Assembly: GCA_965153355.1 (NCBI GenBank)
Contig: OZ231128.1
Span: 23,374,001-23,438,000 of the forward strand
Length of the DNA: 64,000 nt
DNA from: Flaccisagitta enflata
Lineage: Eukaryota; Chaetognatha; Sagittoidea; Aphragmophora
Direction: 5' to 3'
Below are positions 40,774-52,574 of this stretch, piece after piece. Numbering within the stretch: the first letter of the stretch is position 1; the number at the start of each line of letters is the position of its first letter. The position numbers and the translations under genes are program-made. The notes beneath the pieces were generated by a model. The model saw only the letters and a list, made by a program, of their open reading frames with translations. It ran no database searches and was not told where the DNA came from.

Positions 40774-41646
40774 CAGGGCCGTATGGCAAGGGGCCGCCAG
40801 GGTCGCCATGGCGGCCCCTTGTTGGGACAGAGAGAGAGAGAGAGAGATGGAGATGAAGAGAGAGAAAGAAAAAGAGAGACAAAGCTTTCTTATACTGAAA
40901 TGCACAAAGAATTACTGTTGTCTTAGAATATACTATCTAGTCAATAATTATGGAATCAAAAAGGGTGCCATTTGATTTATCAAACAAATTCTGTTAAAAC
41001 CATGATGCTGATCGCATAAGCACTTCATGTGATTATTTTCTTTAACTAATATCTTCAGTTTTGCAGCTAGGTGGCGGTTGATAAAGACTTTCATACAGAT
41101 TATTAGGGTCTTGTTCTGCCATCTGTCAGCGGTTATTGCCAGATTATCATTTATTGGAGAGTTTCCATTGTTTTGCTTGTAATTTCTGAGCGGTTGAAGC
41201 CACAGAAACCAGATTGCCCTCATCTTGAAGATTTTTTAATGTAGATATATTTGCTTTTTTTAAAAAGTTATTCGCCTCTCTAAAAGCGTAGATATCTCAA
41301 GTAGACGAAAGCCCTAATTTTTGTGTTCTATCATTTTCACTGTTTTTTACCCATTTTGAAAATGAAAGTTTTCACTAGTTTGCTTGTCATTTCTAAACGG
41401 TTTGAGCTACAGAGACCAGATTAAACTCATCTTGAAGATTTTTTGATGTAGATTAATTTGCTTTTTTGAAAAAGTTATTTGGCATTTTTAGAAGCCAAGA
41501 TATCTATGGTTGAAGTTGATTCCATAATTGTTTCCTAGGTAGTAGAGGCAAAAAATTACTAGTTGGAATAATTGGGACAATAAGAAGTTGTTGTGACACA
41601 AATTGGAGGTGGCACCCCCAAAATCATAGGCTCCCATACGGCGCTG
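40774..41646. mobile_element. hAT-like non-autonomous transposon, TSD GTAAGTAA
   Basis: TIRs CAGGGCCGTATGG (40774) and complement CAGCGCCGTATGG (ending 41646) differ at one base. A perfect 8-bp duplication GTAAGTAA flanks (40766-40773 and 41647-41654). The interior has a short GA tract and two diverged ~220-bp direct copies (about 41150-41330 and 41370-41550). No transposase. Confidence 0.88.
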
Positions 41647-41709
41647 GTAAGTAACATGCATCCGAGTTTCAGGCGCATGTTTGTGTAACGTACATGCACT
41701 TGAAAAGTA

Positions 41710-42279
41710 CAGGGTGTTTCACATGCCACGTGAAACGAAATATAAAAAAAAGATGTTATTTGGCTTCTAAAGATAGAAAAATAATTCTAAAAAAAAAATT
41801 CAAGAAGCTCTTAAGCTCTGATTTTTTTATATGAAGAATTCATTGGTTTTGGTTAAATAGTTTGGCCACAACAATGATTTTAAGTCAAATGAACATTTAC
41901 AGCCAATGTTTTTCTTTATCTGGAATATTCTTCTTTAAATTGTTCTCATTTCTAAGCGGTTTGAGCAACAGATCCCAGATTGTTCTCAAATGAAAGATAT
42001 CCAAATTGTCATCCATTTGAGTCTAATCTGGCATCTGTGGCTCAAACCGTTTAGACATGAAAGTGATTTAAAGAAAAACCTGTACGATAGAAAAAAAAAA
42101 TTGACTGTAAAAAGTCATTTTACTTCAAATCTATATTGTGGCCAAACTACTCTACTTAGACCAATGAAATTTTTACATGAAAGAGCTATTTAAATGTGTT
42201 TTGTTTTAGAATTGTTTTCTCATTTTTAGAAGCAGAATGAGATCGTCTTCTTATATTTCATTTGATGTGAAACACCCTA
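41710..42279. mobile_element. TA-flanked palindromic MITE
   Basis: Ends CAGGGTGTTTCACATG and complement TAGGGTGTTTCACATC, with TA at 41708-41709 and 42280-42281. The two halves are largely inverted: the GCGGTTTGAGCAACAGATCC text near 41955 pairs with GGCATCTGTGGCTCAAACCG near 42031. It is distantly similar in text to the neighbouring hAT interior. Confidence 0.82.
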
Positions 42280-42391
42280 TACACGCGCTGGTAAGAGTTT
42301 TGCGGGGGACTCGTCTCTGCCGAAGTTGTTGACGCAAAGGAAATGATTGAGACAAGCGAGAATTTGACCACGAATTGATTGACCTTGGTTC

Positions 42392-42439
<48 letters not shown>

Positions 42440-42589
42440 GAAAAATAATAGACCAAGATACACTTTGAGTGAAAAAGAGCAAGATCAATTGACAGAGAAA
42501 CAGACACAGACAGAGAGACAGAGCAAAGTCACAAAGAATACAAATGGAAATCGCAAATAGATGGACATAGACAGGGACAAAAAGAAAAT

Positions 42590-42965
42590 CAGCTTTGGTC
42601 AACGAGGTCTGGGCAGGAGGACGAGAAGGAGGGCGGGGATGAGGACAGGGAGGATGAGGAGGAGGAAGAGACTGAAAGCAGCGCGTTGCTGACAAATGGC
42701 GCAAAGACGAAACTGGCGCAGCAAATAAATGGAGCAAAAAAACGGCTGAAGAAGTGCATCTCCCTCCCTCCTTCCGCCCCCTCCTCGCCAAACACTCCAT
42801 GAACCTCCTTTGCAACCAACCTCCCTCCTCCTCCTTCCGCCCCCCTCCTCTGCAAACGCTCTGTATGAACCTCCTTTGCAACCACCTCCCCTCCTCCTCC
42901 TGCCGCCCCCCCCCCCTCCCCGTCAAACGATTTCTAAGAACCTCCTTTGCAATCATCCCCCTCTA
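42590..42965. other. GA/CT-rich low-complexity block with ~55-bp repeats
   Basis: Purine-rich on the left (42600-42680). Then AACCTCCTTTGCAACCACCT and CCTCCTCCTTCCGCCCCCCT repeat three to four times at 42765-42965. The 232-codon - strand ORF here is translated repeat and is not supported as a gene. Confidence 0.6.
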
Positions 42966-43277
42966 AATCAGCCCCCTCTACAACAATCGCTGCCTCGATC
43001 CTGAGCTCCCGCCTCTTAAACTGCTGCCTCATGCAACTCCTCTTCAACAACGGGTGATCAGTGGCAGGCCTCTTGATTTTTTTTGTGTGCCAACAAGCAA
43101 AAGTGTCATCAATACACTGCCGATTAAACTCAATCATTGAGATCAGTTGAAAGGAAGACGGGCTTTTTCTCTTCCCACCATCCACCACTAGCCCAGACGT
43201 TACGGCCAAGCTAATGCGGGCTTATTTCCCAAAAGGGAATCGACCAAGCGCATGGAGTCATCTTACCCAATAGGGTG

Positions 43278-43656
43278 TTTTTAGTCGCGTGCACGCGACT
43301 CTACAACCCGCTTTGTCGGTCCGTCGGTCCGTCGGTCCGTCCGTCCGTCGGTCCGTCCGGTCAGTCCGTCCGTCACACTTTACTTTTTTGTACTATAATG
43401 TCAACTCTTAGGTCATTTTAAGTCATTCTAAGTCATTTATAGTTATTCTAAGCCATTTTGAGTCATTCTAAGTCATTTTAAGTCATTCTAAGTCATTTTA
43501 AGTTATGTTAAGTCATTTTTGGTCATTAGGGTTTGTCATTTTGAGTCAATTTTGGTCATTTTAGGTTATTCTAAGTCATTGAAGGTCATTCTAAGTCATT
43601 CTAAGTCGTTCTTTGTCTGTAAGTCTCGCACACGACTTATAGGTGTTAGCCTTGTT
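43278..43656 (+). mobile_element. Helitron-like family A2, near-complete copy
   Basis: TTTTTAGTCGCGTGCACGCGACT (perfect 18-bp palindrome 43283-43300), (GGTCCGTC)n array, CACTTTACTTTTTTGTACTA, then AAGTCATTCT/AAGTCATTTT units (43400-43610), then CGCACACGACTTATAGGTGT and TAGCCTTGTT. Confidence 0.82.
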
Positions 43657-44631
43657 CAGTTATATTACACGTCTTCGGATCGGACTGTGAAATGCAAAAC
43701 ATTTATAGCTCCTAAACCACTAGGAAAAAAGTCATGAAATTTTCAGTGAATATTGGTAACATGTGACGGTTTTTGCATGTCAAAACTCAGATCATAATAA
43801 AGAAAAGGTGAGGGGAAAACAAAATATTGAAAGAAAACCCATTTTTACTTAAGATCATTTATTCCCCATTTCTTTAGAAAGGAGTTGTCTTTATCTGCTT
43901 GAAATTGCTTTGCATTTCAACAAAAACTCTAGGATTTATTTTCAATGACAGATGTTAACTTATGTATTATCTATTTGCTGCATATTCTGAGAGAGAAACA
44001 GCACCTTCTGAAAAAAAACAGGACAGAAAATTTATGAAGAAAAATGAAGTGTTTCACTGTGCTTTTTGCATTATTATCAGGACAATAATGAAGCTGGAAT
44101 GCTTTAGGTGGACAAATTGTCTTTAAGGACACTTGGTTCATACATTTTTATCATATTTTGACTTAATATGTAATTTGAGGTAGAATCTTTTTTCAGGCGG
44201 TCAAATGACAAGAAAAATTTTCATCTTTCATTACTGTTTGAAACTCGTCATAACCTTTCCTAAAAACCACCTTAAGTCATTCCTCGAGAAATTGGCGCTT
44301 AATGAAGTGTAGCACGCCGGCAAATGTTAGTTTTCACTTAATTATGCAAATCAGGTTAGCGCACGAGAGTGCGTGGTGGTCAAAGCAGATTTTCTTCGTG
44401 TAGGAACATGCTTAAAGCCTTTTTAGATGGGACATCGCGTTTTTGTGCGTGTCCGTCCGTCCACGTATCCGTCGATCCATAATTTCTGTCCCTTATGTCC
44501 ATCTGTCCGTTCATCCTAATGTCCTTCCGTACTCATGTGTTTGTCTGTCCATATTGCTGCCCGTCCATATTGCTGCCCGTCCATATAGCTGCCCGTCCTA
44601 ATTGCTGTCTGTCCTCATTTTTATCCATCCT

Positions 44632-44775
44632 TTTTGGGCAGCGGCCCCAAAGGGCCGATGTCCTGTAGGACGCAGTCTGTCCGTCCGTCCGTCCTTCCGT
44701 CCCTCCCGTTGGCCATTGAGACCTCAAATCCTCACTCTCAGGCTCGATTAAGGCCCGATTAAAAAAGTTGAGCAT
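44632..44775 (+). repeat. Family-B fragment
   Basis: TTTTTGGGCAGCGGCCCCAA, GGGCCGATGTCCTGTAGGAC, CGTCC repeats, then GAGACCTCAAATCCTCACTC. Confidence 0.7.
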
Positions 44776-45415
44776 CTCTCTCCCCCCCCCCCCCCGTGGA
44801 TGGAGGAATAAAATTACAGAGTTTGGAAGTGGGGAAGAAAACCAAAAGCTGGAAAAGAAAAAAAAAATTTTTGAAGATTTAACATTTATGGTACACCCAT
44901 CCCTAGATACCCTCCTAAAGAAAATCGAAATACCCATTTTTTCTAACCAGGTGTTTTCACTCAAGTAACATGTGGGCTACTCAAAAAAGTCAACAAAAAA
45001 ACTCGCTTGAAATTTTTTTATTTTTAATGTTTTTAGGCAAAAAAATATTCTAGCATTTTATTCACTCTTAACCGATAGAAAATTTTAGTTATGCCACTGT
45101 GACCCATGGCATTGGTAGGCTTAGGTGAAACACACTAGCTGGAATGCAAAGCAACTAGGTGAAAGCGTTTTTGGTTCATTAACAGCTTAAAAGTCACAAA
45201 AAAAGAAGCAAAAATAGCTATCTTTTTTGCATTTTTTTACTTCTAATCTTGAGAAAATATTAATTTTGACCAGTTTTTGACCAATTTGGCCTGTAAATAT
45301 GAGCAAAGCCTCAGAAATTGTTAAAATACATTAGCTTTACCTCCGCTGAGTCTCCACACCTAATTTCAAGATTCTGAGTCGAGGCGTTTAGAACTTATGT
45401 TTTTTTTTCAAACTT

Positions 45416-45625
45416 AGCGACGACGACGACGACGACAACGACGACGACGACGTTTCACTTAAATAAGTTCTCAGAACTCAGAATATTATCTTTGCAAGAC
45501 TCCACACCGCGATTCAACTCAGTCAGATTAGAGTAGGACTAACGATGAAGATGACATCGATGACGATGACGATGGCGACGACGACGACGACGAAGACGAC
45601 AACGACGACGACGATGAAATCAAGG
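45416..45625 (+). repeat. (GAC)n tracts
   Basis: GACGACGACGAC at 45416-45451 and 45560-45618, separated by unique DNA. Text CTTAAAAGATCCGAAATAGG recurs at about 45750 and 45949. Confidence 0.8.
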
Positions 45626-47439
45626 AGCAGAGCGTAATCAAGTGTTATCCATACACGAGTAAGCAATTCCGTATGTTCGAGCAAGCACAACAATACTAAA
45701 TAGCAATGTGAAACTCATGGGTAACTTACGCTGATTTTCAGTCACCCTTCTTAAAAGATCCGAAATAGGGATATTTTACCAAATGGTTATCTGTGACACC
45801 GTCAGTTAATCTCTTTATGTTTTTTTTCTTCTTACAGTGCAGAAAACACACAAATGAAGACTTAGGAAAAGCCAGAACCGATGTAAATAGCCAAACAATC
45901 ATTTACAACAGGAAAGTTACTCATGTGACGAATTGGAACATGGCGTCTTAAAAGATCCGAAATAGGGTCGGTCTGAACAGCAGCGAAGGAACTTTATCTG
46001 CGAAAACGACAATGAAACTGCTGGTTGATTTTGTTAATTTAGGCATAAGTCTATGGAGAGCAACTGTATAAAACGCTTAAGCTCATTAAATCGAACCCGA
46101 AATAAAAATAAATAACTGGCACAATTGGTTGATGGCAGTTGAGGCAATTTTGTCACAGTTGATGCTTGAACTCGAAAGGATGTTATTTTGCATAAAATGG
46201 CGATATCGGCAAAAAAAAATTTTCATTTTTCTCTCGAAGGCCGATAGTAATTATTTAACATTTTTTATGGTCTTAATGAAGCTGTCATAGGGGTAAAATA
46301 TTATTACTTCTATATGTTACATAATTGTTACACGATTTTGGGCAATAATTAGTCGCTTTTTGGCACTAAAACAACAAGAAAATCACGATTTTTTTATGAA
46401 AACTCTATTGCAATGGCCGAAATACGATCTACCAAGATATTTTCAGAAACATTTGTCCGTTGGAATGGTGAAATATGGCTTGACAAGGACGTAAACAACG
46501 AAAAAAACACATTGTACCCCTGAGAAAAAATTCTACCTTGAACTATGCGTTTCACATGAAAATAAGCATGAAAATGATGTTTTTTAGTGAATTTCTGCTT
46601 ACACTTTTTTTCATTTCTGAGGTCGAAATTCTAAGAAAGCCAAACACAGGGAAATTTTGCATTTTAAAAAACATAGTTCTCTCTGTAATCGATTTGGGAA
46701 GAGAACTATGTTCTTTGTTTTTTCATTTTTTCATTTCCTATGCAAATTCAGAATTTCGACCAGCCCCTTGTCAGAGACCAAAAATAAAATAAGTATAAAT
46801 TTTCAAAACAATTTTTTTGGTAACATTGGCTAAACTTGGTCCTCATGCTAAGTAAATGCAAATTTTTCTTTTAGATATCATGTCTGAGCTATCTCAATCA
46901 CTTTTTTTCATTTATTTTTACATTTTAGTTAAAACATTTTTTCTATTTTGATCTTCTTTGAAACACAAATGTTGTGTTCGAAGGGAAGCCGTCACAGGTA
47001 AAAAAAGCCATTTTGCTTAAAAAATGGATGTTCATTCAACATTTTGTTTTCCCCTCACCTTTTCTAAATTATGATCTAAGCTTTGACATGCAAAAACCGT
47101 CACATGTTACCAACATTCACTGAAAATTTCATGACTTTTTTCTTAGTGGTTTAGGAGCTATAAAGGTTTTGCATTTCACAGTCCGATCCGAAGACGGTGT
47201 ATCATCAATCTAAACTTTTTTGTGGGAGGCTTTGTAAAACACATGAGAATGTTGAGAAATTGTACATGCGCATGAGGTTATTTTTTCTTATTTAGTTCAC
47301 AACAACAAAAAATCAACTTTGAGTTATCTTTTCAACTTAAATTAACCGTCTTTCAAATAAACTAAGTTACACTAGAGTAGTCATCATAAAACTGCAATAG
47401 GCAAATGATATCTATGCCGACTGTAATCGCCCTATTTGC

Positions 47440-47530
47440 ATTTCCCTCTTCTTTCTCCTTTTCTTTTTCTTTGTCATCTTCTTCTTCCTCTTCTTTTTTT
47501 CTTCTTCTCCTTCTTCTTCTTTTTCTATCG
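47440..47530 (+). repeat. Pyrimidine (CTT)n tract
   Basis: TTCTTTCTCCTTTTCTTTTT and CTTCTTCCTC, ending TTTTTCTATCG. ORFs on both strands are low complexity. Confidence 0.85.
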
Positions 47531-48051
47531 AGACCTGCCGACATCTCTTTCCCTGTCGAGAAGCGCCGCTGCTCGCTGCTCCAAAATCAAGAGGCCTGAT
47601 CAGTGGTAGTATAGAGCAGTGGGAAAATAACAAAATGTTTTTTACCTTTTTGTTTGTTTTGATGTACTCATATGCATCTACAAAGACATTATGAAGCGAT
47701 TTTTTTCACAATCGGATATCAACAAATATGGTTAATTGCACTTGATTTAACGTTAATTAGCTTTTCTACTTTTGTTGTCACTCAAATTGTCACTTTCCTC
47801 CGTAAGAATTGAGAATTATGAAATTTGGGTTGAAATTCAGACCATAGTTTCCAAACAAAATCTACCACCATCAACTAAAATTCTTTGAAATTTGAAAGCA
47901 ATTATGAAAAGGCAACCTTTGAAAAGTGTGCTGCAGTGAGCTGCGGGGAGAAGATCGATGAGGTAAACGTCATTCAATCACATCTTCAATTTTGCGTCTT
48001 TGAAAAACACCACAGAACTTTACCAATATATTGAGGGTTTAGTCGACAAAA

Positions 48052-48404
48052 AACAAGGCCAACACCTATAAGTCGCGTGCGAGACTTACAGACAAAGAGT
48101 GACTTAGAATGACTTAGAATGACTTTCAATGACTTAGAATGACCTAAAATGACCAAAATTGACTTAAAATGACTAAAAAAACAAAAAACCAAAAATAACT
48201 TAAAATAACTTAAAATGACTTGAAATGACTTAAAATGACTTAGACTGACTCAAAATGACTAAGAATAACTATAAATGACTTAAAATGACTTAAAATGACC
48301 TAAGAGTCGACGTTATAGTACAAAAAAGTAAAGTGTGACGGACGGACGGACCGACGGACGGACGGACAAAGCGGGTTGTAGAGTCGCGTGCACGCGACTA
48401 AAAA
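48052..48404 (-). mobile_element. Helitron-like family A2, complete copy with perfect hairpin
   Basis: AACAAGGCCAACACCTATAA, GTCGCGTGCGAGACTTA, about 20 AATGACTTA-type units (48100-48300), GACGTTATAGTACAAAAAAG, (GGAC)n, then AAAGCGGGTTGTAG and the perfect palindrome AGTCGCGTGCACGCGACT (48382-48399) followed by AAAAA. This is the best reference copy in the window. Confidence 0.85.
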
Positions 48405-49109
48405 TAATGCAGTCAAATCAATCCCGCTACCAGTCGCTATCAGTGGGCCCCATCTTCCAACTCTGACTCTTCATTCGCTCTCTCTTTAATGAATACCTCA
48501 GCACAACCTGCCCCACCTTGTGCCTCCAGAATGAACCTATTTTACAACCCAAAATGAAGCCCGCCATTTATTCATGAATCCCTTTCGACAATCAACAATA
48601 CCTGAGCAACATTACCTCCCGTCATACTCTGACCACAACCTACCCTGTTAGCAACTGCTTGCTAGCAACAGCCTCTGTACACGAGCCCCTCTTTGTTGTG
48701 TTGAATCTATGTCTTCTGTATGTCTTCCGTCCGTCTATCACACTGTATTATTTGTTTGTTTCGTTTTTTGTTTTTTGTATGATTTGTCCTCACCAAATCT
48801 GCTCGACTTCTACCCTGCCCACCAGCACGCGACTTGGGTTCCAGTGTGTCCAGCTTCATTCTCTTTACATCCTTTCTTCTTTTATTTCTTTCTTTGTTCC
48901 TTTTTTTTTCTGTCGTACCACTTGTCAGTATCTCTTTTTTCCCCCCACGAAGGTCTCTTCATCCTTTCCTTTATTCGTTGGTTGGTCATTCTGCAGTCAG
49001 CAAAAATGATGAGGATTTGTCTTTAATTGCTTCCCTCATCAGTGTGATGTACATTTTCTGTCTCTCTCCTCTGTGCATAGAATCGGGTGGGAGAAAAAGG
49101 GTGAGAGGA

Positions 49110-49112
<3 letters not shown>

Positions 49113-49155
<43 letters not shown>
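49113..49155 (+). repeat. (GA)n microsatellite
   Basis: About 20 GA units. Confidence 0.93.
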
Positions 49156-49158
<3 letters not shown>

Positions 49159-49288
49159 AGACAAAGAGGCAAAAAGCCAGGAATGAAGAAAGATACATAC
49201 ACAGACAGATGAACAGACAGGCACTTGGATCAGACAGCTGATCAAACAAACATAAACACAGACTTACACATTCAAAATACCACACCCG

Positions 49289-49406
<118 letters not shown>

Positions 49407-50936
49407 GAGAGAGACTGAGTTAGCCAGATACTGACGTGGGCAGGGTGCAGCCACTGAGGATAAGCAGTGAGATAGAGACCAAGACAGAGAAACGGACAGA
49501 ATGAAAAAAAAGTAAGTTCGCAACCTTTCTCAGGATATGTAGTTCACCTCCGCGTTTGAGTCCTATTTTGTCGATTGAGTGGGAAGGTCTGAGGCTGATG
49601 AGATTCTTGATTGTCCTTGAGACGAAATGGACATCGTTTCTCACACCAATGTAAGGAAGAAGGAGAAAGGCAAAGAAAGGAAGGGCTAAAAAGAAGGAAT
49701 GAGAAAGGAATGTGAAGAGGAAGGAACAAGGAAAAAAAAGGCAGGTAAGAGAAAGCAATAAGAAAGGAATGAGAGGAAGAGGAAAGAACAGTCAGTGGAC
49801 AAACCGGTATAGGTATAAATCTCTACTAGTAGTTATATTTCTGAGAGAAAAATCATTTCAGAGGTTAGGTTAATTATTAAGTCAAAGAAGCTTTCTTGGC
49901 TAAGGAAATAGCTAAGATCAGAGACATTTCTACAGAGAGGCCATGTAAAATGATGAAAAATCATGTTTTTCAAAAAGTCATCATGACCAATATTTTCAGA
50001 CGTGAAATTTTGTGTAGATTAAAGATTTGAAGGTTCTACTTAGCGTATGCGCAGTCAAAGTATGCTGGAACAGCTCGTCAACAGCATCATTTAAGGACTA
50101 TATCCTACTGCTATATGCTACTGCTATTGGAGAACTATATGCAGCGGAAGTTATTTTTGTTATCAGATAAGTTTTACAGTTTTGCATAGATTTTGAAGAA
50201 AAATGAAAAATTGGATGAGGATATGTTGCACCTGCTTGTCAACTGCATCACCGAAGGATCCCCTCCATGAGAGGCCATGCAAATTGCAAAATAATGAGAA
50301 ATGTTTTTCATGAAGTCATCATAACCAATGTATTCAAACATGCAATTTTATGTAGATTACAAATCTGAAGGTGTCACCGGACATTTGAGCGCACAATATA
50401 TGCTGGAACAGCTTGACAACAGCATCATTGAAGGACCTCTCCACAACTCATGTAAACTATATGCGGCCAAAGTAATTTTATTTTCAGATAAGTAAATTTC
50501 ACAGCTTTGTATAGAATATGAAGAGATACAAAGATTTGAATAAGGATTTGTTGAACCTGCTTGTCAATTACCTCACTGAAGGATCCCCTCTATGGGAGGC
50601 CATGCAAAATAATGAAAAAATTATGTTTTTTCAAACAGTTTTCTTGTCCAATGTATTTAGAGATATAACTTTGTGTCAATTATAATCTGTAGGTGTAACT
50701 TGGCGTTTGAGCAGTCAAAGTATGGTGGAACTGCTCGCCAGCAGCATCATTGAGGGCCCTCTCCATAGCTTCTTTAGAAATAAATGCGGCAGAAGTAATT
50801 ATGTTTTCAGATGAATTAATTTCACGGCAATTGATTGAATAAGAAAAGAGATTGCATCAGGGGTGCTGGAGCTGCTTGTCAAGTGCATCACTGAGGGATC
50901 ACCTCCAAGACTCAAGTGGCTTCTAATGCAAGGACA

Positions 50937-51465
50937 TTTTTAGTCGCATGCTTTGCGACTTTACACCCCGCCTTGTCCATCCGTCCATCCATTGGTCGGT
51001 TAGTTGGTTGGTTGGTCCCCTTTTGAGCAGCGGCAGATATGAGGGATTTTTTCCTTCTCCTTCTTTCTTCTTCTCCATCCCCCCCACTCAAGTTCTGCCA
51101 AAATCTGTCAAATTCTGCCAAATTCTGTTAAATTCTGCCAAATTCTGACAAATTTTGCCCATTCCTGCATCCAACCCCCCCCCCGCTTCTGGGAGGAGGA
51201 GAAGGAGAAAATTCCTCATGTGTGAAAGCACAGGTTTTCCCCCCATTGGGGCCGCTGCCCTGCACTCCCTCTACCTTAATCTCAAACTACTCCAGCAGGG
51301 CACGGGTACCGCTGACCCTCTGACGCTTCTGCGACTATTTACTTTTTTGGCGTTTTTGAGCTTTTTGATCTCACTGCTCCAGCCAAAATGCCCTAATGAC
51401 CTTTACTCTCAACGCCCCTGCCCACTCTCATGTGACTAGGGTAGCCGTGTATTCAGCCTAGTTTT
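50937..51465 (+). mobile_element. Composite A+B Helitron-like element
   Basis: Begins TTTTAGTCGCATGCTTTGCG (stem AGTCGCA/TGCGACT, 50942-50960), then a GGTTGGTTGGTC array. The family-B block (GAGCAGCGGCAGATATGAGG to GTACCGCTGACCCTCTGACG) follows. It rejoins family A at GCGACTATTTACTTTTTTGG, then has GCCCCTGCCCACTCTCATGT and ends GCCTAGTTTT. Confidence 0.75.
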
Positions 51466-51512
51466 GGCTGTAAAATCTTTGGGAGTTCTACTGATATGCA
51501 TAGAATTTGGAG

Positions 51513-51700
51513 AACAAGGTTGGATACACGGCTACCCCGGTTGCGTGCAGGTCGGCAGAGGCCATAATTGGGGTCAGTGGAGTATTTGGGCAGGAACAGT
51601 AAGGCCAAAAAAACAATAAATGCCAATTACATAAAGTGTGACGGACCGACCAACAGACCGACAAAGCGGGGTGGTGAGTCGCGTAGCATGCAACTAAAAA
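51513..51700 (-). mobile_element. Helitron-like family A, short copy
   Basis: AACAAGGTTGGATACACGGC, GTTGCGTGCAGGTCGGCAG, a short CCGA array, then AAAGCGGGGTGGTGAGTCGC and GTAGCATGCAACT followed by AAAAAA. Confidence 0.78.
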
Positions 51701-52284
51701 ATATGGAATAAGAGTTTGCTGAAACCAATTGACAACTTCATCACTGATAGAAACCTCTCCCATCAATGACAACAGTAATGAACGAGACCTTAATTGTGCT
51801 TCAAATGTTTGTTTTGAGATATTCTGATTGGTACAGTCTGGAAGCACATTATCTACGGAGTATTCATGCAAAATTTATAAGGTCTTGCTCAAACAGTTTG
51901 GCCACAAAACCTCTCTGAGTGAAATGATTGCTAAGTTTGAGCAAGTTTTTGATTAGAATATACATCATTCGTGCCCCAAATTCCTCAAATGTTTAAAAAA
52001 ACATGAAAAATGCATAACAATGATGAATTGACGAGTATTATTGACCAATCTGGTAATCTATTCTCTGTCTGCAAATGTTATACCAGTTTTAGTTGGTGAA
52101 CGCAACTCTATGACTTGGACAACATTACATTGCAACCCAAAAAAAAAAAAGCAAAATAAGGACCCACTTTGTCTGTTGCTTGGTTTGTTGGTATGTCTGT
52201 CACACTATGCCAAGTAGGCATTTGTGGGCAGTCCTCTTCCTCCTCAGCTGCTGCTGTCTACCTTTCCATTCTCTGTTTTCTCTC

Positions 52285-52294
52285 CTTCTCTCTA

Positions 52295-52382
<88 letters not shown>
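52285..52382 (+). repeat. (CT)n microsatellite
   Basis: CT tract at the centre of the 5.5 kb inverted repeat. Confidence 0.95.
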
Positions 52383-52384
<2 letters not shown>

Positions 52385-52438
52385 TATGCCAAAAAAATTT
52401 TTTCAATAGCAAGAGGTTGCCATGGCTACCCTAGCTAC

Positions 52439-52574
52439 TAGAGATGTGGAAGCAGTCAATTTTCAAGCTGCTTCCACCGCTTCTGCTTCCGCTTCCACTT
52501 CCAATTTACAGTTCAATTACTAGAAGCTATCCCATCCTCCAAATTGGAAGCGGTCAATCGCTTCTACATCCCTA
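52439..52574. mobile_element. 136-bp hAT-like MITE, TSD CTAGCTAC
   Basis: Ends TAGAGATGTGGAAGC and complement TAGGGATGTAGAAGC. CTAGCTAC flanks exactly on both sides (52431-52438 and 52575-52582). The interior is built of GCTTCCRC/GAAGCGG words, themselves inverted. Confidence 0.85.

Larger units (their letters stand above)
43662..47210. repeat. 3.5 kb structure with inverted ~185-bp ends
   Basis: 43662-43850 (ATTACACGTCTTCGGATCGG, then GACTGTGAAATGCAAAACAT onward to GAGGGGAAAACAAAATATTG) is repeated in complement at 47025-47210. It is probably a non-autonomous transposon whose left end is adjoined by an A2 copy. The interior contains (GAC)n tracts and no transposase ORF. Confidence 0.65.

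Noticed and set aside
42258-42956. 232-codon - strand ORF
   Set aside because: Spans a MITE end, a GA tract and a repeated CCTCC block; composition follows these repeats.
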